From: Hadesarchaea archaeon
GTDB taxonomy: Archaea; Hadarchaeota; Hadarchaeia; Hadarchaeales; Hadarchaeaceae
Length of the DNA: 64,000 nucleotides
NCBI GenBank assembly: GCA_029259175.1
Contig: JAPDJH010000005.1
Coordinates: 1 to 64,000 of the forward strand
Direction: 5' to 3'
A program made the position numbers and the translations under genes. Positions 24,948-32,473 of this stretch are shown in pieces (the stretch's first letter is position 1; every line of letters begins with the position of its first letter). A model generated the notes under the pieces. It was not told the origin of the DNA. It saw nothing but the letters and a program-made list of their open reading frames with translations, and did no database searches.

Positions 24948-25214
24948 CTCGTGGGTGCGGTTCTGATACCGGAGATGACCCAGCTGAAGTCCCATCTCCA
25001 CGAATGCCCATCCCCACACCAAACACTCGAAACTGCGCACGAGATCAGAACGATCATAAAAGTAGGTCGAATCGCTGTAATAGGCCTTGGCGTTTTCCAA
25101 CATGGAGGACCCAATATCATTGGTCGGTACGACCTCAGACAAGCGCTTTTCTAATCGCTCTGACCATTTGCGGATTTCCGATTTGAGCTCATCTGACAAG
25201 CTGGTCGACGACAT
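24927..25214 (-). CDS. DUF357 family protein
   Basis: About 95 aa from the ATG at 25214 (an alternative start is at 25232). Mostly helical; the core ENAKAYYSDSTYFYDRSDLVRSFE continues to WGWAFVEMG, the DUF357 signature. The function is unknown. The gene typically follows dph5 in euryarchaea, as here, overlapping it by 26 nt. Confidence 0.8.
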   Translation of the reverse strand: MSSTSLSDELKSEIRKWSERLEKRLSEVVPTNDIGSSMLENAKAYYSDSTYFYDRSDLVRSFECLVWGWAFVEMGLQLGHLRYQNRTHEHNSSVV

Positions 25215-25980
25215 CAGCGGGTGCCCCCCCAAATACTTTTAGGGCCTCTCCCTCCATGAAGTGCAATGCACCTGGAACAACAAGCGAATGCGGAGGGTCG
25301 CCGAAATCTTGAGAGGCCAACTCCCGAATCATGGCGGCGCGCACCCTTGCGTCGGGATCACCCACACGGGCCACGACAACGGCCAGAGTTTCTGGGAGAA
25401 AGACCTTTTTGCCGTGCTTTCTCTCGAGACCCGACATGATTTCGATCGCTTGGTTAGCTGTCATGGCTCTCTCCTCCTCAGCTCGAAAATCTAGCAAAAG
25501 CAGAGTGTGCAGACCCCTTTGCTTGTTCTGAACCAATATCTCATATGGACGCGACGAAGGATTGTCAGGAAAAGGAATGGTAGCCGATGCCCCGAACTTG
25601 TAGCTTTGGAGACCCGCAGCGCCCGCGACCGCTGATAAAATCGAGCCCGCATGTACAATTTCAGTTTGAATATTCATGCGGTGTGCTCTGAGACGCAAAT
25701 CAACATGAGTCGTGGCGACCATGGGGTCTCCCGGAACCAAAAAAACAACCCGCTCTCTCTTTGCCCGGCGGAGGATTTCGTCTGGGTTTTCCTCCACCGT
25801 TTTTCTATCTACGACTCGAACCGGCTTTCCTATCAGCTGCTGGAGTTCCTCAACGGACAGGCGGGGCACTATGCTCGTGTAGAACTCCGCATACACTGCG
25901 TCGGCTCGCCTAGCTTCTTCCAGTCCACGAACCGAGATGCCGGCGCGCTCAAGACCCAATCCGACAAATATCAGCGGCAT
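25189..25980 (-). CDS. dph5: Diphthine synthase
   Basis: 263 aa. Tetrapyrrole-methylase-fold enzyme that methylates the modified His of elongation factor 2 during diphthamide synthesis, using S-adenosylmethionine. Motifs: VGLGLERAGISVRG, VYAEFYTS, LVPGDPMVATTHVDLRLRA, VHAGSILSAV and LALKTL-type C-terminal strands. Full length for archaeal DphB. Confidence 0.95.
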   Translation of the reverse strand: MPLIFVGLGLERAGISVRGLEEARRADAVYAEFYTSIVPRLSVEELQQLIGKPVRVVDRKTVEENPDEILRRAKRERVVFLVPGDPMVATTHVDLRLRAHRMNIQTEIVHAGSILSAVAGAAGLQSYKFGASATIPFPDNPSSRPYEILVQNKQRGLHTLLLLDFRAEEERAMTANQAIEIMSGLERKHGKKVFLPETLAVVVARVGDPDARVRAAMIRELASQDFGDPPHSLVVPGALHFMEGEALKVFGGAPADVVDQLVR

Positions 25981-26054
25981 CGGGCGTACCGCTAAGCCTT
26001 TCGGACAAAGAGTTTATATAGGAAAAGCATAAACCGTCTAAAAAGGCGGTGCTC

Positions 26055-26270
26055 ATGGGACCAACAGAAACAGAGATCAGAACCGTGCTGGAGGACATAC
26101 GGGCGGCTAAAGCACTCCAGATAAAGCAAGAGGAGGGAAAAATCGTTGTAAAGATTCCGGAGACCCTCATCCTCAGCAATGAGGACTTCGGGCGCATCCA
26201 CGAGCGGCTGGTAGCAATGGGCGGCACTTACATCAAGGGAGCGCAGGCCTGGGAGATACCCCTCAGGTGA
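26055..26270 (+). CDS. Small protein, unknown
   Basis: 71 aa from the ATG at 26055, with GGCGGTG as the ribosome-binding site; a GTG at 26049 is also in frame. A helical N-terminus (TETEIRTVLEDIRAAKALQI) is followed by alternating strands and helices ending in GAQAWEIPLR. No family recognised. It lies between dph5 (divergent) and tRNA-Lys. Confidence 0.55.
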   Translation: MGPTETEIRTVLEDIRAAKALQIKQEEGKIVVKIPETLILSNEDFGRIHERLVAMGGTYIKGAQAWEIPLR

Positions 26271-26313
26271 GGCTTGCACTATTTTAAAATCGGGGCGGAA
26301 AAAGAAAAACTTG

Positions 26314-26388
26314 GGGCCCGTAGCTCAGTCTGGTCGGAGCGGCCGGCTCTTAACCGGCAGGTCGGGGGTTCGAATCCCCTCGGGCCCG
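26314..26388 (+). tRNA. tRNA-Lys (CTT)
   Basis: Acceptor GGGCCCG/CGGGCCC, anticodon stem GCCGG/CCGGC with loop CTCTTAA, T arm GGGGG-TTCGAAT-CCCCT, discriminator G, encoded CCA at 26389-26391. No intron. Confidence 0.95.
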
Positions 26389-26442
26389 CCATTGTAGACG
26401 GTTTAGTAGTATAGAACATAAAGACAACTGAAAATTCATCGC

Positions 26443-26907
26443 TTAGCCTTTCTTAGTTAGGCGGGTTATTTCTCTGATCACGATCTCTGCGCTTTTGATG
26501 GCTTCTTCAGCTTCTTCTTTGGTGACGAAAAAATCCAGTTGGTACAAATCCGTGTGTCTAAGATTCCTGAATCTATCCAGCAAGTCTACGACCAGCTTGG
26601 GTAACTTCTCCCTCTTCACATACTTCTCTTCCAAATATCTTGCAACGCAGTAATGACTTTTCTCTCTAAAGCCGTCCCTGAAGAGCAGAGCCCTGGCCGC
26701 GTGGAACATTGCCGAGTAAGAGCTGACTAGACAGCTGTCCAACAAACCGTACTCGAGATTTTTCTTAGCCTCTTTTAACCACCTATTCGCCTTGACTATG
26801 CTTTTCAGCGCTTTCTCTTCAGATGCCGGGATTTTTCTTATCAAACCTTTCTCGAAACACTCATCGAGTTCACTCAATCGTCTCACCGCAGAGCACGATC
26901 GATCCAA
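26443..26907 (-). CDS. HEPN-domain toxin
   Basis: 154 aa; the N-terminal start is uncertain (a TTG near 26874 would shorten it and nearly abut the upstream gene). HEPN fold: SIVKANRWLKEAKKNLEYGL, SSYSAMFHAARALLFRDG, and DLLDRFRNLRHTDLYQ, which contains the R-x5-H ribonuclease motif, followed by a helix of EEAEEAIKSAEIV. It overlaps the MNT gene, forming a HEPN/MNT toxin-antitoxin pair. The toxin is probably an RNase silenced by the nucleotidyltransferase. Confidence 0.85.
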   Translation of the reverse strand: MDRSCSAVRRLSELDECFEKGLIRKIPASEEKALKSIVKANRWLKEAKKNLEYGLLDSCLVSSYSAMFHAARALLFRDGFREKSHYCVARYLEEKYVKREKLPKLVVDLLDRFRNLRHTDLYQLDFFVTKEEAEEAIKSAEIVIREITRLTKKG

Positions 26908-27400
26908 ATGCTAGGGAGTAGTAAAAAGTTGGATCTTCCTTTTTCAGCCTCTCGACGTTATCTGGTGTGAGCACCAACATTTGCACGTTCGTTCCGATAC
27001 TTTTTCTGATCTCGCCCACGAGCGAGCCTATTTTCACCTCCCCCGGATGTTTTTCGACTTTTATCCAGATATCGAGGTCGCTGTCTTCGTAGTTGGTTCC
27101 GCTCGCCCAAGAACCGTAAACTCCTGCGCTGATAACGTTCAACGATTTTATCTTATCGATCACATTTTTCTCAACTAGTTTTTTCACGTTCAAGAAAATT
27201 TTCAACGCTCTCACGAGAGGAAAACTCAAATCCACCCTGTTGTTTTTGATTATTCCTTCGTTGCGCAGCACTTTCAAAGTCTTGCTGATGTGGGACGGGC
27301 TTAGGTTGAGTCTCCTAGCCAGCTCCCTTACTTTTATTTCGGCTGTTGGGTTATCCAGCACGAATTCCAATACCTTTTCTCTTCTCAAAAGTGTTGACAT
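26870..27400 (-). CDS. HTH-MNT nucleotidyltransferase antitoxin
   Basis: About 176 aa from the ATG at 27400. Residues 10-55 are a winged HTH (KVRELARRLNLSPSHISKTL). It is followed by a minimal nucleotidyltransferase with AGVYGSWASGTNYEDSDLDI, the GS-x10-DxD active-site signature. In MntA/HepT-type pairs such enzymes AMPylate and silence the HEPN partner. The HTH suggests that it also regulates its own promoter. Confidence 0.85.
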   Translation of the reverse strand: MSTLLRREKVLEFVLDNPTAEIKVRELARRLNLSPSHISKTLKVLRNEGIIKNNRVDLSFPLVRALKIFLNVKKLVEKNVIDKIKSLNVISAGVYGSWASGTNYEDSDLDIWIKVEKHPGEVKIGSLVGEIRKSIGTNVQMLVLTPDNVERLKKEDPTFYYSLAFGSIVLCGETIE

Positions 27401-27420
27401 ACAGTAAACATTTTGTTTCC

Positions 27421-27430
27421 TATTTATAAA
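27421..27430 (-). promoter_or_regulatory. TATA box of the HEPN/MNT operon
   Basis: On the minus strand TTTATAAATA is centred 25 nt before the ATG at 27400, with GAAGTG (BRE-like) just upstream. The spacing implies a leaderless transcript. Confidence 0.6.
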
Positions 27431-27549
27431 CACTTCGTTTCTTTTGAGATAACAGAGATCTGGGTTTGAATTCGGGGAGGGTCCAAGGCGCGATTTGCCA
27501 CCCGTGTCTTTAACCGTTAAGAATAAACCAAGTGAAAAAAACCGGGAAA

Positions 27550-28175
27550 ACTATGCAAGAGCTCATAGTCTCTGTGACTGAGCTGGCCGCCTTTTACTGT
27601 CCTCGGTGTTTCTGGCTCCAGCTGCACGGACTGGCGCCTCCAGAATTTCATCCACCAGCTATTTTGAGCAGGATGGACTCGATTGTTAAGCGGTTCATGA
27701 AGCAGTTCATAGGGCTCGATCAGCTTCCTGAGTGGTTTCCCATAAGTGGAACTTTCTTGGGGAACCCGAGCTTCTTGAAGTCGGGACGAAGCGAGTGGAG
27801 TGACGCTACGGGGAAGACCCGATGCACTAGTGCTGGACGAACGGGGAAGATACCACACTGTTGACTACAAGACCGCGCGGGCCAAGTTCCAGAGTACTGC
27901 CAGATACAACTGGACGCTTACGCTTACCTGCTCGAACGAAAAGGACACCAAATTGGCAGGTGCTTTCTGCTTTACATAATGCCCTCGGAAGTGGGAGCCG
28001 ACGGGGATTCCCTAAAAATCGAAACAAGCCTGTTGAGGTCAGGGTTAACCTTCAGCGCATTCCATCACTTCGCGAAATCAGACGGATTGCCGACTCGCAC
28101 GAACCACTGGAAGCTGTCCCAGGTTGCGAGTGGTGTGCGTGGCGAAAGCGGTTGCTGGAGGAACTTGCTCGATAG
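27550..28175 (+). pseudogene. PD-(D/E)XK (Cas4/RecB-like) nuclease pseudogene
   Basis: The pieces of one nuclease lie in order but in different frames. First LIVSVTELAAFYCPRCFWLQ up to about 27760, then (shifted) VTLRGRPDALVLDERGRYHT with VDYKT, the DxK catalytic motif, to about 27890. Next (shifted) QIQLDAYAYLLERKG, the QxxxY motif, to about 28025, and finally (shifted) PVEVRVNLQRI...CEWCAWRKRLLEELAR to the stop at 28175. The CPRC near the start and CEWC near the end match the cysteines of Cas4/RecB-type nucleases. At least three frameshifts in 0.6 kb show that the gene is dead, unless assembly errors cluster here. tRNA-Gln follows. Confidence 0.7.
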
Positions 28176-28209
28176 GACTTTAATCGGTAACATCCAAAGT
28201 CCTTACGGC

Positions 28210-28282
28210 AGCCCCGTGGGGTAGCGGTCAATCCTGCGGGCCTTTGGAGCCCGTGACGCCGGTTCGAATCCGGCCGGGGCTA
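28210..28282 (+). tRNA. tRNA-Gln (TTG)
   Basis: Acceptor AGCCCCG/CGGGGCT, anticodon stem CGGGC/GCCCG with loop CTTTGGA, T arm GCCGG-TTCGAAT-CCGGC, discriminator A, encoded CCA at 28283-28285. No intron. Confidence 0.95.
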
Positions 28283-28316
28283 CCACCACTCATAAATCAA
28301 AGATCGACATAGTAGT

Positions 28317-28826
28317 GTGGAGCGTGTCATCGTGTTGGAAGTCATTGGTTCCGCCTTGTGGTTTATATTGCCCGCTTACGCTGCTAATGCTACACCGGTG
28401 CTCGCTGGTGGTGGAAGACCGCTTGACCGCGGTCGCAAGCTCTCGGATGGGGAACCCATCTTTGGCTCTGGAAAAACCGTTCGCGGTCTTTTAGCAGGAA
28501 TAGTCACGGGATCGGCGGTGGCAATTGTGCAGGGAATCCTCACCAACTCATGCAGGTGGCCGCTGGTCGGGCTGTTGCTGGCGCTCGGTGCATTAGTGGG
28601 CGACTTGATCGGGAGTTTCATCAAACGGCGGCTACACATCCCGCGTGGAAGACCCGCCCCCCTGCTCGACCAGCTAGACTTTTTGCTTGTAGCCCTGCTC
28701 TTCGCCAGTCCACTGGCGGTTCCATCTTGGCAAGAGATTGCAACTCTGCTGATCATCACACCGTTGATCCACTTGGGCACGAACGCTGGGGCTTACGCTC
28801 TCGGACTGAAAAAGCACCCGTGGTGA
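28317..28826 (+). CDS. carS: CDP-archaeol synthase
   Basis: 169 aa, GTG start, about four to five membrane helices. Activates unsaturated archaetidic acid with CTP in archaeal phospholipid synthesis. Signature residues: LPAYAANATPVLAGGGRPLD, DGEPIFGSGKTVRG, GDLIGSFIKRRL and LDQLDFL. A TATA-like CATAAATC lies about 25 nt upstream, between tRNA-Gln and the gene. Its stop overlaps the next start as GTGA. Confidence 0.93.
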   Translation: MERVIVLEVIGSALWFILPAYAANATPVLAGGGRPLDRGRKLSDGEPIFGSGKTVRGLLAGIVTGSAVAIVQGILTNSCRWPLVGLLLALGALVGDLIGSFIKRRLHIPRGRPAPLLDQLDFLLVALLFASPLAVPSWQEIATLLIITPLIHLGTNAGAYALGLKKHPW

Positions 28827-29788
28827 AGGGGTTGAAGGTCCTCGACGTAGTTGGAATCGGGACTCCAGTAGTAGACTGCTTTGCGACAATTACCGATGAC
28901 TTCCTGAAATCCCGAGGGCTCAGAAAGGGAGCCACCAATTTTCTGCCGCGAGCGGAGCTGGACGCTCTGGAAGGAGCTGTAAAGGTAAAACACGTGTTAC
29001 CAGGAGACAACGCAAGAAACGTGTGTGAGGGAATCAGCATGTTGAACGGGAGCGCTGCGTACGGCGGTTGCGTCGGAAAGGACTGGGAGGGTCGGTTCTT
29101 CTGCCGGACGTTGGAGATGTTGGAAATTCATTCCGAAGTCGTTTTCGAGCGTGGAAGAACTGGAAAAATTCTGGTGCTCCTCACGCCCGACAAGGAAAGA
29201 ACGTTCGCGGTGGATTTAGGAAACAGTACTCAGTACCGCCGGGTTGCTAGAAAAGTTTTGCGGAGAACCCGATTTCTTTATCTCACATCGATAACGGCTT
29301 TGACCTCTGGGTCGCTGAGACGCACTGCCCTAACATGGATGGAGCAAGTGCTGGAATCTGGCGGGCGGATCGCCTTATCGCTGGAAAGTCCTCCGATGAT
29401 TCGAAAACACAAACAAGAAATTGTCCGACTCATAGACCAGACGCACATCCTTTTCGCAAACAAGGTAGAATACAGAAGTCTTGGTATGTCCATCGAAACC
29501 ATTCGACGGAAAGTTGAATGTTTCTTTCTCAAGATGGGAAAGCAGGGATCCAAAGTAGTGTGGGGTCGGTCCACTGCTCGGATTCCTTGTCTTTCTAAAC
29601 GAGTAGTTGACACCACCGGGGCTGGGGACTACTACGCTGCTGGCGCGCTCCACGGCTTGGCACGCGGACTCTCTCCGGAAAAGGCGGGAGTACGAGGCGC
29701 CGAACTGGCGGCGAAAATAGTGGCTAGAACGGGAGCTAGCTTTTGCGGCTTAGCTCCCAAGGGAAAACGATCCAATCGCTCGTTTTGA
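28823..29788 (+). CDS. PfkB-family carbohydrate/nucleoside kinase
   Basis: 321 aa from the GTG at 28823 (GTGA overlap with carS). Ribokinase fold: VVGIGTPVVDC, a GDNARNVCEGI motif where ribokinases have GGNxxN, GSAAYGGCVGKDWEG, and the C-terminal VDTTGAGDYYAAGAL anion hole with the catalytic Asp. The substrate (sugar or nucleoside) is not clear. Its 3' end overlaps the convergent phosphoribosyltransferase by 53 nt. Confidence 0.87.
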   Translation: MKGLKVLDVVGIGTPVVDCFATITDDFLKSRGLRKGATNFLPRAELDALEGAVKVKHVLPGDNARNVCEGISMLNGSAAYGGCVGKDWEGRFFCRTLEMLEIHSEVVFERGRTGKILVLLTPDKERTFAVDLGNSTQYRRVARKVLRRTRFLYLTSITALTSGSLRRTALTWMEQVLESGGRIALSLESPPMIRKHKQEIVRLIDQTHILFANKVEYRSLGMSIETIRRKVECFFLKMGKQGSKVVWGRSTARIPCLSKRVVDTTGAGDYYAAGALHGLARGLSPEKAGVRGAELAAKIVARTGASFCGLAPKGKRSNRSF

Positions 29789-30179
29789 ACAAAAAATAAT
29801 CGGGAACAAGCTTTGAGCGCGGCTTGTATGCAAGGGCGGCGGTCTTGACGTTCTTAACTCCTCTGCCTGATAGAAAGCACTTAGCGAAGCGCAAGGTGAC
29901 TCCTGTATCGGCGACATCGTCTACAATCAAAACCCGGCCTTTCAAATCGCCAGGGGCCGAAATCAGCTTGGGTCGGGAGAGCCTTCGCTCGCCAGCGTAG
30001 TGCCTGATGTGGACTACCCGGAACTCGCATCCCAAGAGATGGGAAAGCATCACCGCCACAACGAGCCCCCCGCGGGCGATTCCGATCACGACATCCGGCT
30101 CGAAGTCCTCGCGAACAAGATTGGCAAGTTTTTTGACCAGCGACTCGGTTTGTCGCCAAGAAAGGTATTTCTTTTTCAT
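29736..30179 (-). CDS. Phosphoribosyltransferase (XGPRT-like)
   Basis: 147 aa from the ATG at 30179 (MKKKYLSWRQTESLV). The frame continues upstream without stop to 30473, but that part is GC-rich and hairpin-filled and looks non-coding. VIGIARGGLVVAVML and the PRPP loop VLIVDDVADTG identify a type I phosphoribosyltransferase, close to archaeal purine salvage enzymes of about 150 aa. A second, longer PRT lies at 30951. Confidence 0.87.
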   Translation of the reverse strand: MKKKYLSWRQTESLVKKLANLVREDFEPDVVIGIARGGLVVAVMLSHLLGCEFRVVHIRHYAGERRLSRPKLISAPGDLKGRVLIVDDVADTGVTLRFAKCFLSGRGVKNVKTAALAYKPRSKLVPDYFLFKTSDWIVFPWELSRKS

Positions 30180-30185
30180 CCCATC

Positions 30186-30470
30186 GGTTCTCTTCAGAAC
30201 TCTAGACCCGCAAATACTTTCGCCGGCCTCTCCCCGAAACGGGCTTAAACGGGAAGGCGGAACCGTTTTACGGGATGCCCGGGCCAGTGATTCCAGCGCG
30301 CGCTTCCCGCACCGTCCGTGGCGCTCTGCGGGAAGCAGAACACGCACAGATCGGCAAGCCCGGGGAAGAGGTTCCCGAAGCAGCGCTCCGGGAACGGGGC
30401 CGTGCGGGTTCCGGCCCTGAAGGCGGCCTAGAGCCGTCAACTTCGGAGGTCGAGACTTCCGAAGAGAACC
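30186..30470. ncRNA. GC-rich hairpin cluster, putative structured RNA
   Basis: This stretch of about 285 nt has no supported gene and is much more GC-rich than its flanks. It holds several perfect inverted repeats in a row: GGTTCTCTTC (30186-30195) with GAAGAGAACC (30461-30470), which could close the whole structure; GCTTCCCGCA (30302-30311) with TGCGGGAAGC (30327-30336); GTTCCCG (30371-30377) with CGGGAAC (30389-30395); GGGCCG (30397-30402) with CGGCCC (30412-30417); and CTTCGGA (30441-30447) with TCCGAAG (30458-30464). I do not find the hallmark motifs of archaeal RNase P RNA, SRP RNA, 5S rRNA or tRNA on either strand. Strand unknown. Because it lies between divergent genes, some repeats could be regulatory. 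Confidence 0.45.
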
Positions 30471-30565
30471 CATCCCATCGAGATTACAATAAACACTCGA
30501 GAGTAAAAGAGTTTAGTTTCCCAAAACCGCTAAAATAATGAGTTGTGGAAAAACACTCAGGGAAA

Positions 30566-30991
30566 ATGCGGACAACTGCAGAAACTCTGGAAAAAGTGCT
30601 GGCCCTGCTGGAGGAGATCAGAGAAAGATCTTCGAGCGGCACAGCAATTTTGGTAGAAGGGAAAAACGATGCAGCGGCCCTGAAAAGACTTCAGATAAAA
30701 GAAAACATCCGGATTCTGAAGAAAAAGGAGACTCTCCTTAACGTGCTGGAAAACATCGGAGAGTTCAAAGAGGCCATTATACTGACCGACTTCGATAAGC
30801 GAGGAACTCGAATCGCCGGTTTCTGTGCAAAACACCTGCGCGGTCTAGGCGTGAAACCGGATTTGGAAACCAGAAGGAAGCTGAGAGGTCTCGTGGGGAA
30901 AGAGGTGAAGGACATAGAAGGACTGGCAAGCTACGTCGAGCATCTGCGGGCTAAATGCCTTCCCGTTCGATCCATGAGAGGAACTTTTTGA
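30566..30991 (+). CDS. TOPRIM-domain protein (UPF0292 type)
   Basis: 141 aa from the ATG at 30566 (a GTG at 30545 would add 7 residues). The TOPRIM fold has Glu in AILVEGKNDAAALKRL and DxD in AIILTDFDKRGTRIAG, the metal site of small primase-like/topoisomerase-fold proteins. The stand-alone archaeal family has no proven function; nucleic-acid cleavage or RNA maturation is possible. Its end overlaps the convergent PRT gene by 41 nt. Confidence 0.85.
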   Translation: MRTTAETLEKVLALLEEIRERSSSGTAILVEGKNDAAALKRLQIKENIRILKKKETLLNVLENIGEFKEAIILTDFDKRGTRIAGFCAKHLRGLGVKPDLETRRKLRGLVGKEVKDIEGLASYVEHLRAKCLPVRSMRGTF

Positions 30992-31565
30992 CGAGGCCCG
31001 GGCGGACACCGATCTCGATTAATCGGTGCTCGATCTCCTCGCGCGACTTGCCTTCACCTTTCAGGCGAACGTACACTTTCTTCATAGTCTCATACACCTC
31101 GTGGGGGAACCATATCCAAGCGTCGGTCTCGCGAGCACAGAAATCGGGGATCACGATCGACCACGGCTTGCGGTAAATCGAACAGATCTTGACCTCCTTG
31201 GCCCCCTGTTTGAGCAAGTGGTCGCGAACGAGGCGAAGGCTTTTACCGGAGTCCGCAATGTCGTCTATCAGCAGAATCCTCTTCCCGCTCACGTCAATGG
31301 GTATCGGCTGGGTGATGCGGGGCTCGTCCATCGTCTTGTAGATGTCGAGGTAGTGCTCGACTTTGATGGTGGCGATGTTGGGGTTGTCCAGCAGATCCGA
31401 CAAAATGCGCCCGGGAATCCACCCCCCGCGAGACAGGGCCACCAGCAAATCCGGCTTGTACCCTGATTTTTTGATTTGGTCCGCAAGCTTAACACACAAT
31501 TCGTAGATGTAATCCCAGCTTGGGACCTCGTGCTTGTCCGGGCGTTTTTCCGCCATGCAGGACAT
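30951..31565 (-). CDS. Phosphoribosyltransferase
   Basis: 204 aa (an alternative ATG at 31556). LLVALSRGGWIPGRILSDLL and the PRPP motif ILLIDDIADSGKSL define a type I PRT. DAWIWFPHEVYETM resembles the hood end of hypoxanthine/xanthine PRTs. The extra C-terminal helical region of about 40 residues (REEIEHRLIEIGVRPGLVKK) is unusual for the shorter salvage enzymes. Probably nucleobase salvage. Confidence 0.87.
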   Translation of the reverse strand: MSCMAEKRPDKHEVPSWDYIYELCVKLADQIKKSGYKPDLLVALSRGGWIPGRILSDLLDNPNIATIKVEHYLDIYKTMDEPRITQPIPIDVSGKRILLIDDIADSGKSLRLVRDHLLKQGAKEVKICSIYRKPWSIVIPDFCARETDAWIWFPHEVYETMKKVYVRLKGEGKSREEIEHRLIEIGVRPGLVKKFLSWIEREGI

Positions 31566-31640
31566 CTATCTCTAGAAAAATCGCTTGTTTAAATTTTTTG
31601 GGAAAAATCAGACCACCTTTATACCTCGAATCCTAACTGT

Positions 31641-32105
31641 GTGAGGGTGAATACCATCGAGTGGCTCGTTCTCCTGCTAAACCTCGTGCCCTTTCTCGAA
31701 CTCCGGGCAGCGCTCCCACTCGCAGTTGCCATGGAAATCGCTCCTCTTCTCGCCCTGATTATCTGTATCGCTCTGAATCTGCTGGTCATTCCACTTGCTT
31801 TTGGTGTGCTTGATCTTGTCGTGCCTTCTCTACGAAAGCGGTGGTCGGTGGTAGATACCCTTTATCGGTGGTCGGTGCGGCGAGCGAAAAAACACGAAAA
31901 CGTGGGGGCAATCGGACTCTGCCTGTTGGTCGGCATCCCCTTGCCGGGAACGGGCGCCTATGCCGGTGCTCTCATCGCCCACATCGCCGGAATAAAGAGA
32001 AAGCTAGCATACCCCGCGATCGCTGCTGGAGTCGTGCTCGCAGGTATTCTGTTGTGGGTTTTCGCCTCGCTCGGAATAATCTTCATCGAAGGAATAAGCT
32101 CCTAA
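31641..32105 (+). CDS. Small multidrug-export-type membrane protein (COG2426)
   Basis: 154 aa, GTG start, about four membrane helices. VPFLELRAALPLAVAME and VGIPLPGTGAYAGALIAHIAG are the family motifs of the putative small multidrug export (Sm_multidrug_ex) proteins. The real substrate is unknown. TTTATACC about 20 nt upstream (31617-31624) is a likely TATA box for a leaderless mRNA. Its stop lies 1 nt from the convergent NAC gene. Confidence 0.82.
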   Translation: MRVNTIEWLVLLLNLVPFLELRAALPLAVAMEIAPLLALIICIALNLLVIPLAFGVLDLVVPSLRKRWSVVDTLYRWSVRRAKKHENVGAIGLCLLVGIPLPGTGAYAGALIAHIAGIKRKLAYPAIAAGVVLAGILLWVFASLGIIFIEGISS

Positions 32106-32106
32106 A

Positions 32107-32448
32107 TCAAGCGGTTTCGGATTTCAGCTTCACAATGGCTTCTGCTAGATCCCCGCCCGTCTCCTTCAATGTCCGCACCACCTGTTCCCGGCTGGCCCCC
32201 GTCTGCTCCATCACTAGTTTCACGTCTTCCTCTGCCGGCTCGAACTCGCGTGGGCGTTCCTTTTCCTCTCCTACCACCTGATAGGTGCGTTGACCACCGA
32301 ACTCCACCAGCACGACCTGAGCATTAGAAATCACGAGTTCCTTATCGGCCAATCGAATAACGACTTCTTCAACACCTTCGAGCTCCTTACTCTTCATTCC
32401 CATCTGGCGCATCAATCGCTCCATCTGCCGCCGGTCCATTCGAAACAT
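32107..32448 (-). CDS. nac: Nascent polypeptide-associated complex protein
   Basis: 113 aa from the ATG at 32448 (a longer frame begins at 32508). NAC domain: RRQMERLMRQMGM, VIRLADKELVI and AQVVLVEFGGQRTYQVVG. A C-terminal UBA domain follows: VKLVMEQTGASREQVVRTL, then GDLAEAIVKL. Forms a homodimer that binds ribosomes and shields emerging chains. Confidence 0.95.
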   Translation of the reverse strand: MFRMDRRQMERLMRQMGMKSKELEGVEEVVIRLADKELVISNAQVVLVEFGGQRTYQVVGEEKERPREFEPAEEDVKLVMEQTGASREQVVRTLKETGGDLAEAIVKLKSETA

Positions 32449-32473
32449 CAACTCAACTTCTCTCTCAACCTGT

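Noticed and set aside
30180-30473. Long open frame extending the phosphoribosyltransferase upstream by 98 codons
   Set aside because: The extension is GC-rich, full of inverted repeats and shows no protein-like pattern; family length fits the ATG at 30179.
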